NCBI RefSeq assembly: GCF_009380165.1
Contig: NZ_WHUF01000008.1
Span: forward strand, 273,843-337,842
Length of the DNA stretch: 64,000 nt
Source: Rugamonas rivuli
GTDB taxonomy: Bacteria > Pseudomonadota > Gammaproteobacteria > Burkholderiales > Burkholderiaceae_D
Direction: 5' to 3'
Shown: positions 1 through 7,489 of the stretch, piece after piece
Layout: each line of letters starts with the position of its first letter
How positions within the stretch are numbered: position 1 is the stretch's first letter
The notes under the pieces: generated by a model
Told to the model about the DNA's origin: nothing
The model's input: only the letters and a program-made list of their open reading frames with translations
Databases searched by the model: none
Made by a program: the position numbers and the translations under genes

Positions 1-512
1 TTGGACACCAGGCGGCCGGTGCGGGCCAGCAGGATTTCCAGCAAGCCCAGCTCGCGCGCCGACAGGTCCAGCATCTGCTCGTTGATGTAGGCGCTGCGGC
101 CGACCTGGTCGTAGCTGAGCGGGCCGTGCTTGACCACGGTGGCGCCGCCGCCGGCGCCGCGCCGGGTCAGCGCCCGCACCCGGGCTTCCAGTTCGGACAG
201 CGCGAAGGGTTTGGCCATGTAATCGTCGGCGCCCAGGTCGAGGCCGTTGACGCGCTGCTCGATCGAATCGGCCGCCGTCAGTATCAGCACCGGCAGCAGC
301 GAGGCGCGGGCGCGCAGCCGGCGCAGCACTTCCAGGCCGGACAGCTTGGGCAGGCCCAGGTCGAGGATCAGCAGGTCGAATTCCTGGGTCGAGAGGGCGG
401 TATCGGCTTCCTGGCCGTTGCTGACGCAATCGATGGCATAACCGGACTGGCGCAGCGAGCGGGTCAGGCCGTCGGCCAGTACGCTGTCATCCTCGGCAAG
501 TAAAATACGCAT
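1..512 (-). CDS. OmpR-family response regulator (C-terminus beyond window)
   Basis: The frame opens at an ATG at 512 on the minus strand, preceded by a GGAG ribosome binding site, and runs off the left edge. The N-terminus is a receiver domain: acidic pair after the first beta strand (LLAEDD), phospho-acceptor Asp in LLILDLGLP, and the conserved Lys in YMAKPFALSELEAR. A linker and the start of the winged-helix DNA-binding domain follow (LSARELGLLEILL). This is the QseB/TctD/PmrA-like layout. The kinase partner is usually the next gene, which would lie outside the window. It diverges from recA. Target genes cannot be read from this sequence. Confidence 0.9.
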   Translation of the reverse strand, partial: MRILLAEDDSVLADGLTRSLRQSGYAIDCVSNGQEADTALSTQEFDLLILDLGLPKLSGLEVLRRLRARASLLPVLILTAADSIEQRVNGLDLGADDYMAKPFALSELEARVRALTRRGAGGGATVVKHGPLSYDQVGRSAYINEQMLDLSARELGLLEILLARTGRLVS

Positions 513-619
513 GTAAGACACTCCGGCTGCAGAAGCTTGTATTGTGTTTCATTTCCCTCAAGGTGGCGAGTTTTTGTGCTGTCTCAAAAATTGTTTAAAA
601 ATCGTGCTTGCATTAAGCA

Positions 620-635
620 CTGTTTTTTTATACAG
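620..635 (+). promoter_or_regulatory. LexA (SOS) box of recA
   Basis: CTGT, eight bases, ACAG: an exact match to the CTGT-N8-ACAG LexA consensus. The palindrome extends to seven paired bases per arm (GCACTGT at 617-623 and ACAGTGC at 632-638). A TATACA hexamer at 629-634 inside the box is a candidate -10 element, so bound LexA would block the promoter. It lies 50 bp upstream of the recA start codon. Confidence 0.92.
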
Positions 636-685
636 TGCTGCCTGTACCGACGAATTTGCACCCACCTACTGGTTGAAAGAACATT

Positions 686-1795
686 ATGGACGATAAAAAA
701 GCTGTTGTACCTGCATCTGAAAAGGCTAAGGCGCTGGCTGCCGCGCTGGCACAGATTGAAAAGCAATTCGGCAAAGGCTCCGTAATGCGCATGGACGCCA
801 ACACGCCGATCGAGGACGTACAGGTCGTGTCGACCGGTTCGCTGGGTCTGGATATCGCCCTGGGCGTCGGCGGCCTGCCGCGCGGCCGCGTGGTGGAAAT
901 CTACGGTCCGGAATCGTCGGGTAAAACCACGCTGACCCTGCAAACCATCGCGGAAATGCAAAAACTGGGCGGCACCTGCGCCTTTATCGACGCCGAACAC
1001 GCGCTGGACGTCGGCTACGCACAGAAACTGGGCGTCAACCTGCACGAACTGCTGATCTCGCAGCCGGACACCGGCGAACAGGCCCTGGAAATCTGCGACG
1101 CGCTGGTGCGCTCCGGTTCGGTGGACATGGTCGTGGTCGACTCCGTCGCCGCGCTGACCCCACGCGCCGAGATCGAAGGCGACATGGGCGATTCGCTGCC
1201 GGGCCTGCAAGCCCGTCTGATGTCCCAGGCGCTGCGCAAGCTGACCGGTTCGATCAACCGCACCAACACCCTGGTCATTTTCATCAACCAGATCCGTATG
1301 AAGATCGGCGTCATGTTCGGCAGCCCGGAAACCACCACCGGCGGTAACGCGCTGAAGTTCTACGCCTCCGTTCGCCTGGACATCCGCCGCACCGGCTCGA
1401 TCAAATCGGGCGACGAGGTGATCGGTAACGAAACCAAGGTCAAGGTCGTCAAGAACAAGATCGCGCCGCCGTTCAAGGAAGCGCACTTCGACATCCTGTA
1501 CGGCGCCGGCACCTCGCGCGAAGGCGAGATCCTGGACCTGGGCGTGGAAGCGAAGATTGTCGAGAAGTCCGGTTCCTGGTACAGCTACAACGGCGAGCGC
1601 GTCGGCCAGGGCAAGGACAACGCCCGTATCTTCCTGCAAGAGCGTCCTGAGCTGGCATGGGAAATCGAAAACAAGGTCCGCGAATCGCTGGGCGTGCGCG
1701 CACTGCCACCGCTGGCCGCCGACAAGGGCGACACCGTCGTCAAGCTGAAATCCGTCGACAAGGCGGACAAGGGCGACAAGGCCGACGCCGCGTAA
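686..1795 (+). CDS. recA: Recombinase A
   Basis: RecA forms ATP-dependent filaments on single-stranded DNA, catalyses homologous strand exchange and stimulates LexA self-cleavage. The protein has 369 residues (E. coli RecA has 353). It contains the Walker A motif GPESSGKTT near residue 72, the MRMD segment near the N-terminus, the DNA-binding loop region around INQIRMKIGVMFG, and a Lys/Asp-rich acidic tail (KADKGDKADAA). The chosen ATG starts MDDKKAVV and follows a weak GAAAG site. It is preceded by a perfect LexA box and followed by a terminator-like hairpin and recX. Confidence 0.98.
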   Translation: MDDKKAVVPASEKAKALAAALAQIEKQFGKGSVMRMDANTPIEDVQVVSTGSLGLDIALGVGGLPRGRVVEIYGPESSGKTTLTLQTIAEMQKLGGTCAFIDAEHALDVGYAQKLGVNLHELLISQPDTGEQALEICDALVRSGSVDMVVVDSVAALTPRAEIEGDMGDSLPGLQARLMSQALRKLTGSINRTNTLVIFINQIRMKIGVMFGSPETTTGGNALKFYASVRLDIRRTGSIKSGDEVIGNETKVKVVKNKIAPPFKEAHFDILYGAGTSREGEILDLGVEAKIVEKSGSWYSYNGERVGQGKDNARIFLQERPELAWEIENKVRESLGVRALPPLAADKGDTVVKLKSVDKADKGDKADAA

Positions 1796-1817
1796 TCAGC
1801 GCGTCCGCTTTATCCCG

Positions 1818-1850
1818 AACCACCGCCTTGCCTGTGCAAGCGGTGGTTTT
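1818..1850 (+). terminator. Hairpin between recA and recX
   Basis: AACCACCG (1818-1825) pairs with CGGTGGTT (1841-1848), with a further inner CTTG/CAAG helix, followed by a short T-rich stretch. Because recX starts only about 20 bp later, it is probably a leaky terminator that lowers recX relative to recA. Confidence 0.7.
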
Positions 1851-1871
1851 CTCATTGTGCAGAGGGTTTTT

Positions 1872-2324
1872 ATGGCAGCACCGCAACTCAGCCTGAAGGG
1901 CCGCGCCCTGCGCTACCTGTCGATGCGCGAACACAGCCGCATGGAGCTGGCCCGCAAGCTGGCGCGCTACGCGGAAGAGGGCGACGACGTCGAAGCTCTG
2001 CTCGACCTGCTGGAAAAGAACAACTGGCTGTCGCAGGAACGCTTTTCGGAAGCACTGATCCACCGCCGTTCGGCCCGCTTCGGCAACAGCCGCATCGTCG
2101 CCGAGCTGCAAAGCCACGGCATCAAGGGCGAGGAATTGCAGGAATTGAAGGCCGGCCTGGCCGAAGGCGAAACCGAGCGCTGCGTCGAAGTCTGGAACCG
2201 CAAGTTCGGCACCGTGGCCGCCGATCCACAGGAACGCAACAAGCAGATGCGCTTCCTGCTGCAACGGGGATTTTCCCAGCGCGCCGTGCAGACCGCGCTC
2301 AAGGGCGCCCCGGAAGACGACTAG
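1872..2324 (+). CDS. recX: Regulatory protein RecX
   Basis: RecX binds RecA filaments and inhibits recombinase and co-protease activity. The protein has 150 residues, a normal length for the family, with the helical repeats typical of RecX: LKGRALRYLSMREHSRMEL at the N-terminus, then LEKNNWLSQERFSEALIHRR and a C-terminal FLLQRGFSQRAVQTAL. An upstream in-frame start at 1857 exists, but the ATG at 1872 has an AGAGGG site at the right distance and gives the usual N-terminus. It lies directly downstream of recA across a hairpin, the standard arrangement. Confidence 0.93.
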   Translation: MAAPQLSLKGRALRYLSMREHSRMELARKLARYAEEGDDVEALLDLLEKNNWLSQERFSEALIHRRSARFGNSRIVAELQSHGIKGEELQELKAGLAEGETERCVEVWNRKFGTVAADPQERNKQMRFLLQRGFSQRAVQTALKGAPEDD

Positions 2325-2554
2325 AACATTGCCGCGCCGCACCATGCAATGTTTCCATGACTGAAATAAGACTGGTGAATTTCTTGCCAAAAAGCTCTCG
2401 AAACCGCCATTTTCAATGCTCAAAGTTATGTTCTGACGCAACTTGAGGCACCGATGTGCTACACTTTTGGGGTTTTTGCAGCGCCGCAGGTGCGGTAGTT
2501 GTCCGTAGAAGCTGCGGACACGTGCGATCAGCACATGGCTGCTTACTAAATTTC

Positions 2555-2570
2555 TGCCGCGAGAGCGGCA
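2555..2570 (+). promoter_or_regulatory. GAGA-tetraloop hairpin before the DUF2889 gene
   Basis: TGCCGC (2555-2560), GAGA loop (2561-2564), GCGGCA (2565-2570): a perfect 6-bp stem closed by a GNRA-type tetraloop, ending eight bases before the ATG at 2579. The only purine-rich Shine-Dalgarno candidate sits in the loop. The rest of 2325-2578 has no gene. It holds a possible -10 hexamer (TACACT, 2459-2464) and another short hairpin (GTCCG/CGGAC near 2501-2519), so the leader RNA is probably structured. Confidence 0.45.
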
Positions 2571-2578
2571 TCGGTCTT

Positions 2579-3163
2579 ATGTCCCTGTCAACTCCAGTTA
2601 CCCGACGTGCGCTCCGGCACACGCGCGCAATTGCCGTCCAAGCGTACGCACGCGATGACGGGCTGTGGGATCTTGACGCCCATATCACCGATATCAAAGT
2701 CATCGACACCATGCTGGCCTCCGGCCCGCGCGCTGCCGGCACTCCCCTGCATGACCTGCACCTGCGTTTGACCGTCGATCTGCAACTGAACATCGTCGAT
2801 GCCGAAGCCGCATCCGATGCCGTTCCGTATCCCGGCCACTGCGACACCATCGCCCCCGATTACAAAAAACAGCTGGTCGGCCTGAACCTGATGAAGGGTT
2901 TCCGCCACGAGCTCAAGCAACGCCTGGCCGGTATTTCCGGCTGCACCCATTTGACCGAACTGGCGCAGATCCTGCCCACGGCCGCGGTGCAGGCGTTCGC
3001 CAACGATGTCTGGTCGACCAACGACGCGGCCACCGAGGACCAAGGCGTGCCGCGCCACAAGCCGTTTCAACTCGACAAATGCCATGCCCTGCGCACCGAC
3101 GGCGCAGCAGTGGCACAGTTTTACCCGCGCTGGGTGGCCAAAGCAGCACCAGGTGGCGCGTAG
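2579..3163 (+). CDS. DUF2889 family protein
   Basis: This 194-residue protein of unknown function resembles the DUF2889 family as I remember it: an N-terminal RRALRHTRAI segment, the block DGLWDLDAHITDIK, then HDLHLRLTVDLQLNIVDAEAASDAVPYPGHCD and a central GLNLMKGFRHEL with TELAQILPTAAVQAF. There is no signal peptide or membrane segment, so it is predicted cytosolic. The start at 2579 (MSLSTPVTRR) is preferred over a longer frame from 2456 whose first 41 residues look like non-coding sequence. It lies between recX and sucC. No reaction can be assigned. Confidence 0.8.
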   Translation: MSLSTPVTRRALRHTRAIAVQAYARDDGLWDLDAHITDIKVIDTMLASGPRAAGTPLHDLHLRLTVDLQLNIVDAEAASDAVPYPGHCDTIAPDYKKQLVGLNLMKGFRHELKQRLAGISGCTHLTELAQILPTAAVQAFANDVWSTNDAATEDQGVPRHKPFQLDKCHALRTDGAAVAQFYPRWVAKAAPGGA

Positions 3164-3240
3164 CAATCTCTGCTTACTAGATTCACACATTTCGCAGTAT
3201 CAACCGATTTTTACACATCAGCATCAGAAGGGAAGCCAGC

Positions 3241-4410
3241 ATGAAAATCCATGAGTATCAAGGCAAAGAAATCCTCCGAAAATTCGGAGTGACGGTTCCG
3301 CGCGGTATTCCGTGCATGTCCGTTGAAGAAGCAGTCAAAGCTGCTGAAACCTTGGGCGGTCCGGTCTGGGTTGTGAAAGCACAAATCCACGCCGGTGGCC
3401 GTGGTAAAGGCGGCGGCGTTAAAGTTGCCAAATCGCTGGAACAAGTTAAAGAATTCTCCGAGCAGATCCTGGGCATGCAGCTGGTCACGCACCAGACCGG
3501 CCCTGAAGGCCAGAAAGTACGCCGCCTGCTGATCGAAGAAGGCGCGGACATCAAGAAAGAACTGTACGTTTCGCTGGTCACCGACCGCGTATCGCAGCGC
3601 GTTGTGCTGATGGCTTCCTCCGAAGGCGGCATGGACATCGAAGAAGTTGCCGAGTCCCACCCAGAACTGCTGCACTCGATCGCCATCGATCCGTCGATCG
3701 GCCTGACCGACGCTGAAGCCGCTGGCATCGCCGCCAAGATCGGTGTGCCGGAAGCTTCGATCGCCGACGCCGTCACCAACCTGCAAGGCCTGTACAAAGC
3801 CTACTGGGAAACCGACTCGTCGCTGGCCGAAATCAACCCGCTGATCCTGACCGGTTCGGGCAAGGTCATCGCTCTGGACGCCAAGTTCAACTTCGACGCC
3901 AACTCGCTGTTCCGTCAACCGGAAATCGTCGCTTACCGCGATCTGGACGAAGAAGATCCAGCTGAAGTCGAAGCATCGAAATTCGACCTGGCCTACATCT
4001 CCCTGGACGGCAACATCGGCTGCCTGGTGAACGGCGCCGGCCTGGCCATGGCTACCATGGACACCATCAAGCTGTTCGGCGGTGAGCCAGCCAACTTCCT
4101 GGACGTAGGCGGTGGCGCCACGGCTGAGAAAGTGACCGAAGCGTTCAAGATCATGCTGAAAAACCCAGGCCTGAAAGCCATCCTGGTCAACATCTTCGGC
4201 GGCATCATGCGCTGCGACGTGATCGCCGAAGGCGTGATCACCGCATCGAAAGCTGTTTCGCTGAAAGTGCCACTGGTCGTCCGCATGAAGGGCACCAACG
4301 AAGACCTGGGCAAGAAGATGCTGGCCGATTCCGGTCTGCCTATCATCGCTGCCGACACCATGGAAGATGCAGCGAAGAGCGTCGTAGCAGCCGCTGCCGG
4401 TCAAGCTTAA
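3241..4410 (+). CDS. sucC: Succinyl-CoA synthetase beta subunit
   Basis: This is the beta subunit of the TCA-cycle enzyme that converts succinyl-CoA to succinate with substrate-level phosphorylation. The 389 residues match the family length. It starts MKIHEYQGKEIL, contains the ATP-grasp lysine region VVKAQIHAGGRGKGGGVK, and carries the C-terminal CoA-ligase block LFGGEPANFLDVGGGA and NIFGGIMRCDVIAEG. A GAAGGGA site precedes the ATG. sucD follows 13 bp later in the same operon. Codon use is more T-rich and even than in its neighbours, as in highly expressed genes. Confidence 0.98.
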   Translation: MKIHEYQGKEILRKFGVTVPRGIPCMSVEEAVKAAETLGGPVWVVKAQIHAGGRGKGGGVKVAKSLEQVKEFSEQILGMQLVTHQTGPEGQKVRRLLIEEGADIKKELYVSLVTDRVSQRVVLMASSEGGMDIEEVAESHPELLHSIAIDPSIGLTDAEAAGIAAKIGVPEASIADAVTNLQGLYKAYWETDSSLAEINPLILTGSGKVIALDAKFNFDANSLFRQPEIVAYRDLDEEDPAEVEASKFDLAYISLDGNIGCLVNGAGLAMATMDTIKLFGGEPANFLDVGGGATAEKVTEAFKIMLKNPGLKAILVNIFGGIMRCDVIAEGVITASKAVSLKVPLVVRMKGTNEDLGKKMLADSGLPIIAADTMEDAAKSVVAAAAGQA

Positions 4411-4423
4411 TTAAGGAATCAAC

Positions 4424-5305
4424 ATGTCCATTCTGATCAATAAAGATACCAAAGTTGTTACTCAAGGGATCACCGGCAAGACCGGCCAGTTCCACACCCG
4501 CATGTGCCGCGACTACGCGAACGGCAAAGCTGCTTTCGTAGCAGGCGTGAACCCTAAGAAAGCCGGCGAAGACTTCGAAGGCATTCCTATTTTCGCTAAC
4601 GTTACCGAAGCGAAAAAAGAAACCGGCGCCAACGTGTCGGTCATCTACGTACCGCCAGCAGGCGCGGCCGCCGCGATCTGGGAAGCTGTCGAAGCTGAAA
4701 TGGATCTGGCTATTTGCATCACCGAAGGCATCCCTGTCCGCGACATGATGGCTTTGAAGGATCGCATGGCTAAAGCCGGTTCGAAAACCCTGCTGCTGGG
4801 CCCTAACTGCCCAGGCCTGATCACCCCTGACGAAATCAAGATCGGCATCATGCCAGGCCACATCCACCGCAAGGGTCGTATCGGCGTGGTTTCGCGTTCG
4901 GGCACCCTGACCTATGAAGCAGTCGGTCAGCTGACCGCACTGGGCCTGGGCCAATCGTCGGCAGTCGGCATCGGCGGCGACCCGATCAACGGTCTGAAGC
5001 ACATCGACGTCATGAAGATGTTCAACGACGATCCTGATACCGACGCGGTCATCATGATCGGCGAAATCGGCGGTCCAGACGAAGCCAACGCGGCTTACTG
5101 GATCAAAGACAACATGAAAAAACCGGTCGTCGGCTTCATCGCCGGTGTTACCGCTCCTCCGGGCAAGCGCATGGGCCACGCCGGCGCGCTGATCTCCGGC
5201 GGCGCTGACACCGCACAAGCCAAACTGGAAATCATGGAAGCTTGCGGCATCACCGTCACCAAAAACCCGTCCGAAATGGCGCGTCTGCTGAAAGCCATGC
5301 TGTAA
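4424..5305 (+). CDS. sucD: Succinyl-CoA synthetase alpha subunit
   Basis: The alpha subunit carries the phospho-histidine and the CoA site. It has 293 residues. Visible features are the N-terminal Rossmann CoA-binding motif VTQGITGKTGQFHT, the GPNCPGLITP block, SRSGTLTYEAVGQ, and the active-site histidine in AGVTAPPGKRMGHAGALISGG. AAGGA precedes the ATG. It is the second gene of the sucCD operon, which ends at a strong terminator 30 bp downstream. Confidence 0.98.
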   Translation: MSILINKDTKVVTQGITGKTGQFHTRMCRDYANGKAAFVAGVNPKKAGEDFEGIPIFANVTEAKKETGANVSVIYVPPAGAAAAIWEAVEAEMDLAICITEGIPVRDMMALKDRMAKAGSKTLLLGPNCPGLITPDEIKIGIMPGHIHRKGRIGVVSRSGTLTYEAVGQLTALGLGQSSAVGIGGDPINGLKHIDVMKMFNDDPDTDAVIMIGEIGGPDEANAAYWIKDNMKKPVVGFIAGVTAPPGKRMGHAGALISGGADTAQAKLEIMEACGITVTKNPSEMARLLKAML

Positions 5306-5334
5306 TAACAGCTTGCTTTAATGTGGAATAATGA

Positions 5335-5358
5335 AGGGGAGCTCAGGCTCCCCTTTTT
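5335..5358 (+). terminator. Rho-independent terminator of sucCD
   Basis: AGGGGAGC (5335-5342), loop TCAG, GCTCCCCT (5347-5354), then TTTT. A perfect 8-bp G+C-rich stem followed by a T run. Confidence 0.92.
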
Positions 5359-5372
5359 CATTGGAGAACAGA

Positions 5373-5948
5373 TTGGCGAAGATCCTTATCTCGCGGGACG
5401 GACAATTAGAACAGCAAGTACAACTGAGCAAAGAGCGGATGACCATCGGCCGTCACCCGCGCAACGACATCGTGCTGACGCATCCGGCCGTCAGCGGCGA
5501 CCACGCGGTCATCGTCACCATCCTTGACGACTCCTTTCTGGAAGATCTGCACAGCACCAACGGCACCTTCGTCAACGGCCACCGTATCGGCAAGCACTTC
5601 CTGCAGCACCAGGATGTGATCAAGATGGCCAAGTTCCAGGTCGAGTTTGTCGCCGACGGCGTACGGCCGATGATGGCGGCGGCGCCCGTGCTGGCGCAGA
5701 TCGAAGTCTTAAACGGCAACAATGCCGGCAAACAAATGGCGCTGACCAAGCCGCAGACCACGCTCGGCCGCGCCGGCGTGCAGGTGGTGGTGATCCATCG
5801 CCACCCGGACGCCTACACCATCACCCACCAGGAGGGCGCGCAGGCGCCGCTGGTCAACGACATCCCCCTCGGCAAGCAGCCGCAGCGCTTGAACCATGGC
5901 GACGTGATCGACCTGGGCGGCACGCACATGGCCTTTCGCATCTCCTGA
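5373..5948 (+). CDS. Tandem FHA-domain protein
   Basis: FHA domains bind phosphothreonine peptides. With the TTG start at 5373 (GGAG at 5363-5366, six-base spacer) the protein has 191 residues and starts MAKILISRDG. A longer ATG frame from 5331 would begin inside the sucCD terminator, so the TTG start is preferred. The first FHA domain (about 20-92) has the conserved GR (26-27), SGDH (41-44) and STNGT (61-65). The second half (about 103-190) repeats the fold in degenerate form (LGRAG, then a weak S/H motif, LVNDIPLG, LNHGDVIDLGG). No membrane segment or kinase is fused, and no Ser/Thr kinase gene is nearby, so the phospho-partner is unknown. Its stop codon lies inside the pilA1 upstream activator palindrome. 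Confidence 0.85.
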   Translation: MAKILISRDGQLEQQVQLSKERMTIGRHPRNDIVLTHPAVSGDHAVIVTILDDSFLEDLHSTNGTFVNGHRIGKHFLQHQDVIKMAKFQVEFVADGVRPMMAAAPVLAQIEVLNGNNAGKQMALTKPQTTLGRAGVQVVVIHRHPDAYTITHQEGAQAPLVNDIPLGKQPQRLNHGDVIDLGGTHMAFRIS

Positions 5949-5960
5949 CAATATTTGTCA
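5946..5960 (+). promoter_or_regulatory. Palindromic activator site upstream of pilA1
   Basis: TGACAA, TAT, TTGTCA: perfect 6-bp arms about 114 bp upstream of the -24 element, a typical enhancer distance for a sigma-54 activator. Further TGACA-like half sites follow (near 5996 and 6030). PilR is the expected activator of sigma-54 pilin promoters; binding here is inferred. The first three bases are the stop codon of the FHA gene. Confidence 0.6.
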
Positions 5961-6073
5961 GCTACGTGGCAAGCAGGCAAATTGCGACGCCACGACTGAC
6001 AAAAAACGGCAGTCCGAGCAGCCTAAAGCGACAGTTTTTGGCAGATTTGGCGGTTTTGAGCAGCAAAACGGGG

Positions 6074-6088
6074 TGGCACATCAATTGC
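6074..6088 (+). promoter_or_regulatory. Sigma-54 promoter of pilA1
   Basis: TGGCAC (6074-6079), five bases, TTGC (6085-6088) matches the -24/-12 consensus TGGCAC-N5-TTGC exactly. The expected transcription start is about 6100, leaving a leader of roughly 45 bases before the ATG at 6145. Confidence 0.9.
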
Positions 6089-6144
6089 GAATAGCTGGGT
6101 GTCCCATCTAATTTTGTCGTTCAACACACCCCCAGGAGTCGAAA

Positions 6145-6612
6145 ATGCAACCCATGAAAATGATGAAGAAACAAGCACAGGCCGGCTTCACTCTGATCGA
6201 ACTGATGATCGTAGTCGCCATTATCGGTATCCTGGCCGCCGTGGCGATCCCGGCGTACAGCGATTACACGGTGAAAGCCAAGATGGCGAATGCCCAGGGC
6301 GCGATCGATTCGATCAAGACTGCGGTGGCACTGTGCGCTCAGGAAAGTGGAGGCGATCTGACCGGTTGCAACGCCGGCGCCAAAGGCGTACCGACCTTCA
6401 CCGTGACCAAGGAAGTGTCCGCCGCCACCGTTACCGACGGCGTGATCGTTGAAACCTTCGCCACCGGCGTCGGCAAAAACATCGATGGCAAAACCGCAAC
6501 CTTTACCCCGACCATCGCCGCCGGTGCAGCTAACGTAACCTGGAACGTGACCACCACCGTCACCAACACCGCAGCGTCGCAAGCGCTGACCAAGAACAAC
6601 ATCGTCCCATAA
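6145..6612 (+). CDS. pilA: Type IV major pilin, copy 1
   Basis: Structural subunit of a type IVa pilus, inserted in the inner membrane and assembled into the fibre. The 155-residue prepilin has a 14-residue positively charged leader ending in Gly, then the prepilin peptidase/N-methylation site G|FTLIELMIVVAI with Glu5, and the hydrophobic N-terminal helix. The mature part has only two cysteines, both in VALCAQESGGDLTGC, so the usual C-terminal disulfide loop is absent. AGGAG precedes the ATG. A sigma-54 promoter lies upstream and a strong terminator downstream. A near-identical copy lies at 6976. Confidence 0.95.
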   Translation: MQPMKMMKKQAQAGFTLIELMIVVAIIGILAAVAIPAYSDYTVKAKMANAQGAIDSIKTAVALCAQESGGDLTGCNAGAKGVPTFTVTKEVSAATVTDGVIVETFATGVGKNIDGKTATFTPTIAAGAANVTWNVTTTVTNTAASQALTKNNIVP

Positions 6613-6627
6613 CGCTCCTGGGTTAGA

Positions 6628-6690
6628 CGAAAAAAAACCCGCCAGTCTGAGCGCGATCAAGATCGCGTTCAGACTGGCGGGTTTTTTCGT
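6628..6690 (+). terminator. Terminator after pilA1
   Basis: A very long hairpin: 5' arm about 6632-6657, two-base loop, 3' arm 6661-6687, G+C-rich core CCCGCCAGTCTGA paired with TCAGACTGGCGGG, flanked by an A run and a T run. It is close to symmetric and should stop transcription from either side, insulating the two pilin genes. Confidence 0.93.
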
Positions 6691-6775
6691 TTCCGACGAT
6701 TTTTTGACGCTCGACGATCAGTGCCCGGCAGGCCGGGCGACTTGGGCGGCACGCATGGGGCCCCTCAGAATCGCC

Positions 6776-6790
6776 TGACAATATTTGTCA
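6776..6790 (+). promoter_or_regulatory. Palindromic activator site upstream of pilA2
   Basis: The same TGACAA-TAT-TTGTCA palindrome as upstream of pilA1, about 115 bp before the second -24 element. Conservation of this site between copies, while the bases just after it differ, suggests it is under selection. Confidence 0.6.
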
Positions 6791-6904
6791 GCGTCCTAGC
6801 CGGTTGACAAATTGCGTCGCTGCGATTGACAAAAAACGGCAGCCCTGGTGGCGAAAAGCGACAGTTTTTGGCAGATTTTGCGGGTTTTCACCCCGGAAAT
6901 TGGG

Positions 6905-6919
6905 TGGCACACCAATTGC
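6905..6919 (+). promoter_or_regulatory. Sigma-54 promoter of pilA2
   Basis: TGGCAC (6905-6910), five bases, TTGC (6916-6919) followed by T: an exact -24/-12 match. It places the start near 6931, about 45 bases before the pilA2 ATG. The 6613-6975 gap holds only the pilA1 terminator, the activator site and this promoter. Confidence 0.9.
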
Positions 6920-6975
6920 TCATAGCTAAGTGTCCTACCAAATTTTGATGTTCAACACACCCCCAGGAGTCGAAA

Positions 6976-7443
6976 ATGAAATCCGTGAAAATGATGAAGA
7001 AACAAGCACAAGCCGGCTTCACCCTGATCGAACTGATGATCGTGGTTGCCATTATCGGTATTCTGGCCGCCGTGGCGATCCCGGCGTACAGCGACTACAC
7101 GGTGAAAGCCAAGATGGCGAATGCCCAGGGCGCGATCGATTCGATCAAGACTGCGGTGGCACTGTGCGCCCAGGAAGGTGGAGGGGATCTGACCGGTTGC
7201 AACGCCGGCGCCAAAGGTGTACCGACCTTCACCCCGACCAAAGAAGTTTCCGGCGCCACCGTTACCGACGGCGTGATTGTTGAAACCTTCGCTGCCGGCG
7301 TCGGCAAGGACATCGACGGCAAAACCGCGACCTTCACCCCGACCATCGCCGCTGGTGCAGCGAACGTAACCTGGAACGTGACCACCACCGTCACCAACAC
7401 CGCAGCGTCGCAAGCACTGACCAAAAACAACGTCGCCCCTTAA
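6976..7443 (+). CDS. pilA: Type IV major pilin, copy 2
   Basis: A second 155-residue prepilin, about ten residues different from copy 1 (for example MKSVKMM instead of MQPMKMM, FTPTKEVSGAT instead of FTVTKEVSAAT, and a C-terminus NNVAP instead of NNIVP). The leader, cleavage site, Glu5 and both cysteines are the same. Substitutions lie in the leader and in the surface-exposed globular domain; the N-terminal helix is identical. It has its own sigma-54 promoter and terminator, so the copies can be expressed separately. Confidence 0.95.
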   Translation: MKSVKMMKKQAQAGFTLIELMIVVAIIGILAAVAIPAYSDYTVKAKMANAQGAIDSIKTAVALCAQEGGGDLTGCNAGAKGVPTFTPTKEVSGATVTDGVIVETFAAGVGKDIDGKTATFTPTIAAGAANVTWNVTTTVTNTAASQALTKNNVAP

Positions 7444-7455
7444 TGTTCTTGGGCT

Positions 7456-7485
7456 AAAAAAAACCGGCTTCGGCCGGTTTTTTTT
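7456..7485 (+). terminator. Bidirectional terminator after pilA2
   Basis: An A run, ACCGGC, TTCG loop, GCCGGT and a T run. The C(TTCG)G loop is an unusually stable tetraloop. It serves pilA2 on the plus strand and the convergent PilZ gene (ending at 7490) on the minus strand. Confidence 0.93.
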
Positions 7486-7489
7486 CGTC

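Larger units (their letters stand above)
5946..7443 (+). repeat. Tandem duplication of promoter plus pilA
   Basis: Two copies of the same module lie head to tail: 5946-6612 and 6776-7443, offset by about 831 bp. Each copy contains a TGACAA-TAT-TTGTCA palindrome, a sigma-54 promoter, an identical CCCCCAGGAGTCGAAA ribosome binding site region and a pilA gene. Promoter regions and coding sequences are both strongly conserved; the terminators after the two copies are unrelated in sequence. Confidence 0.9.
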
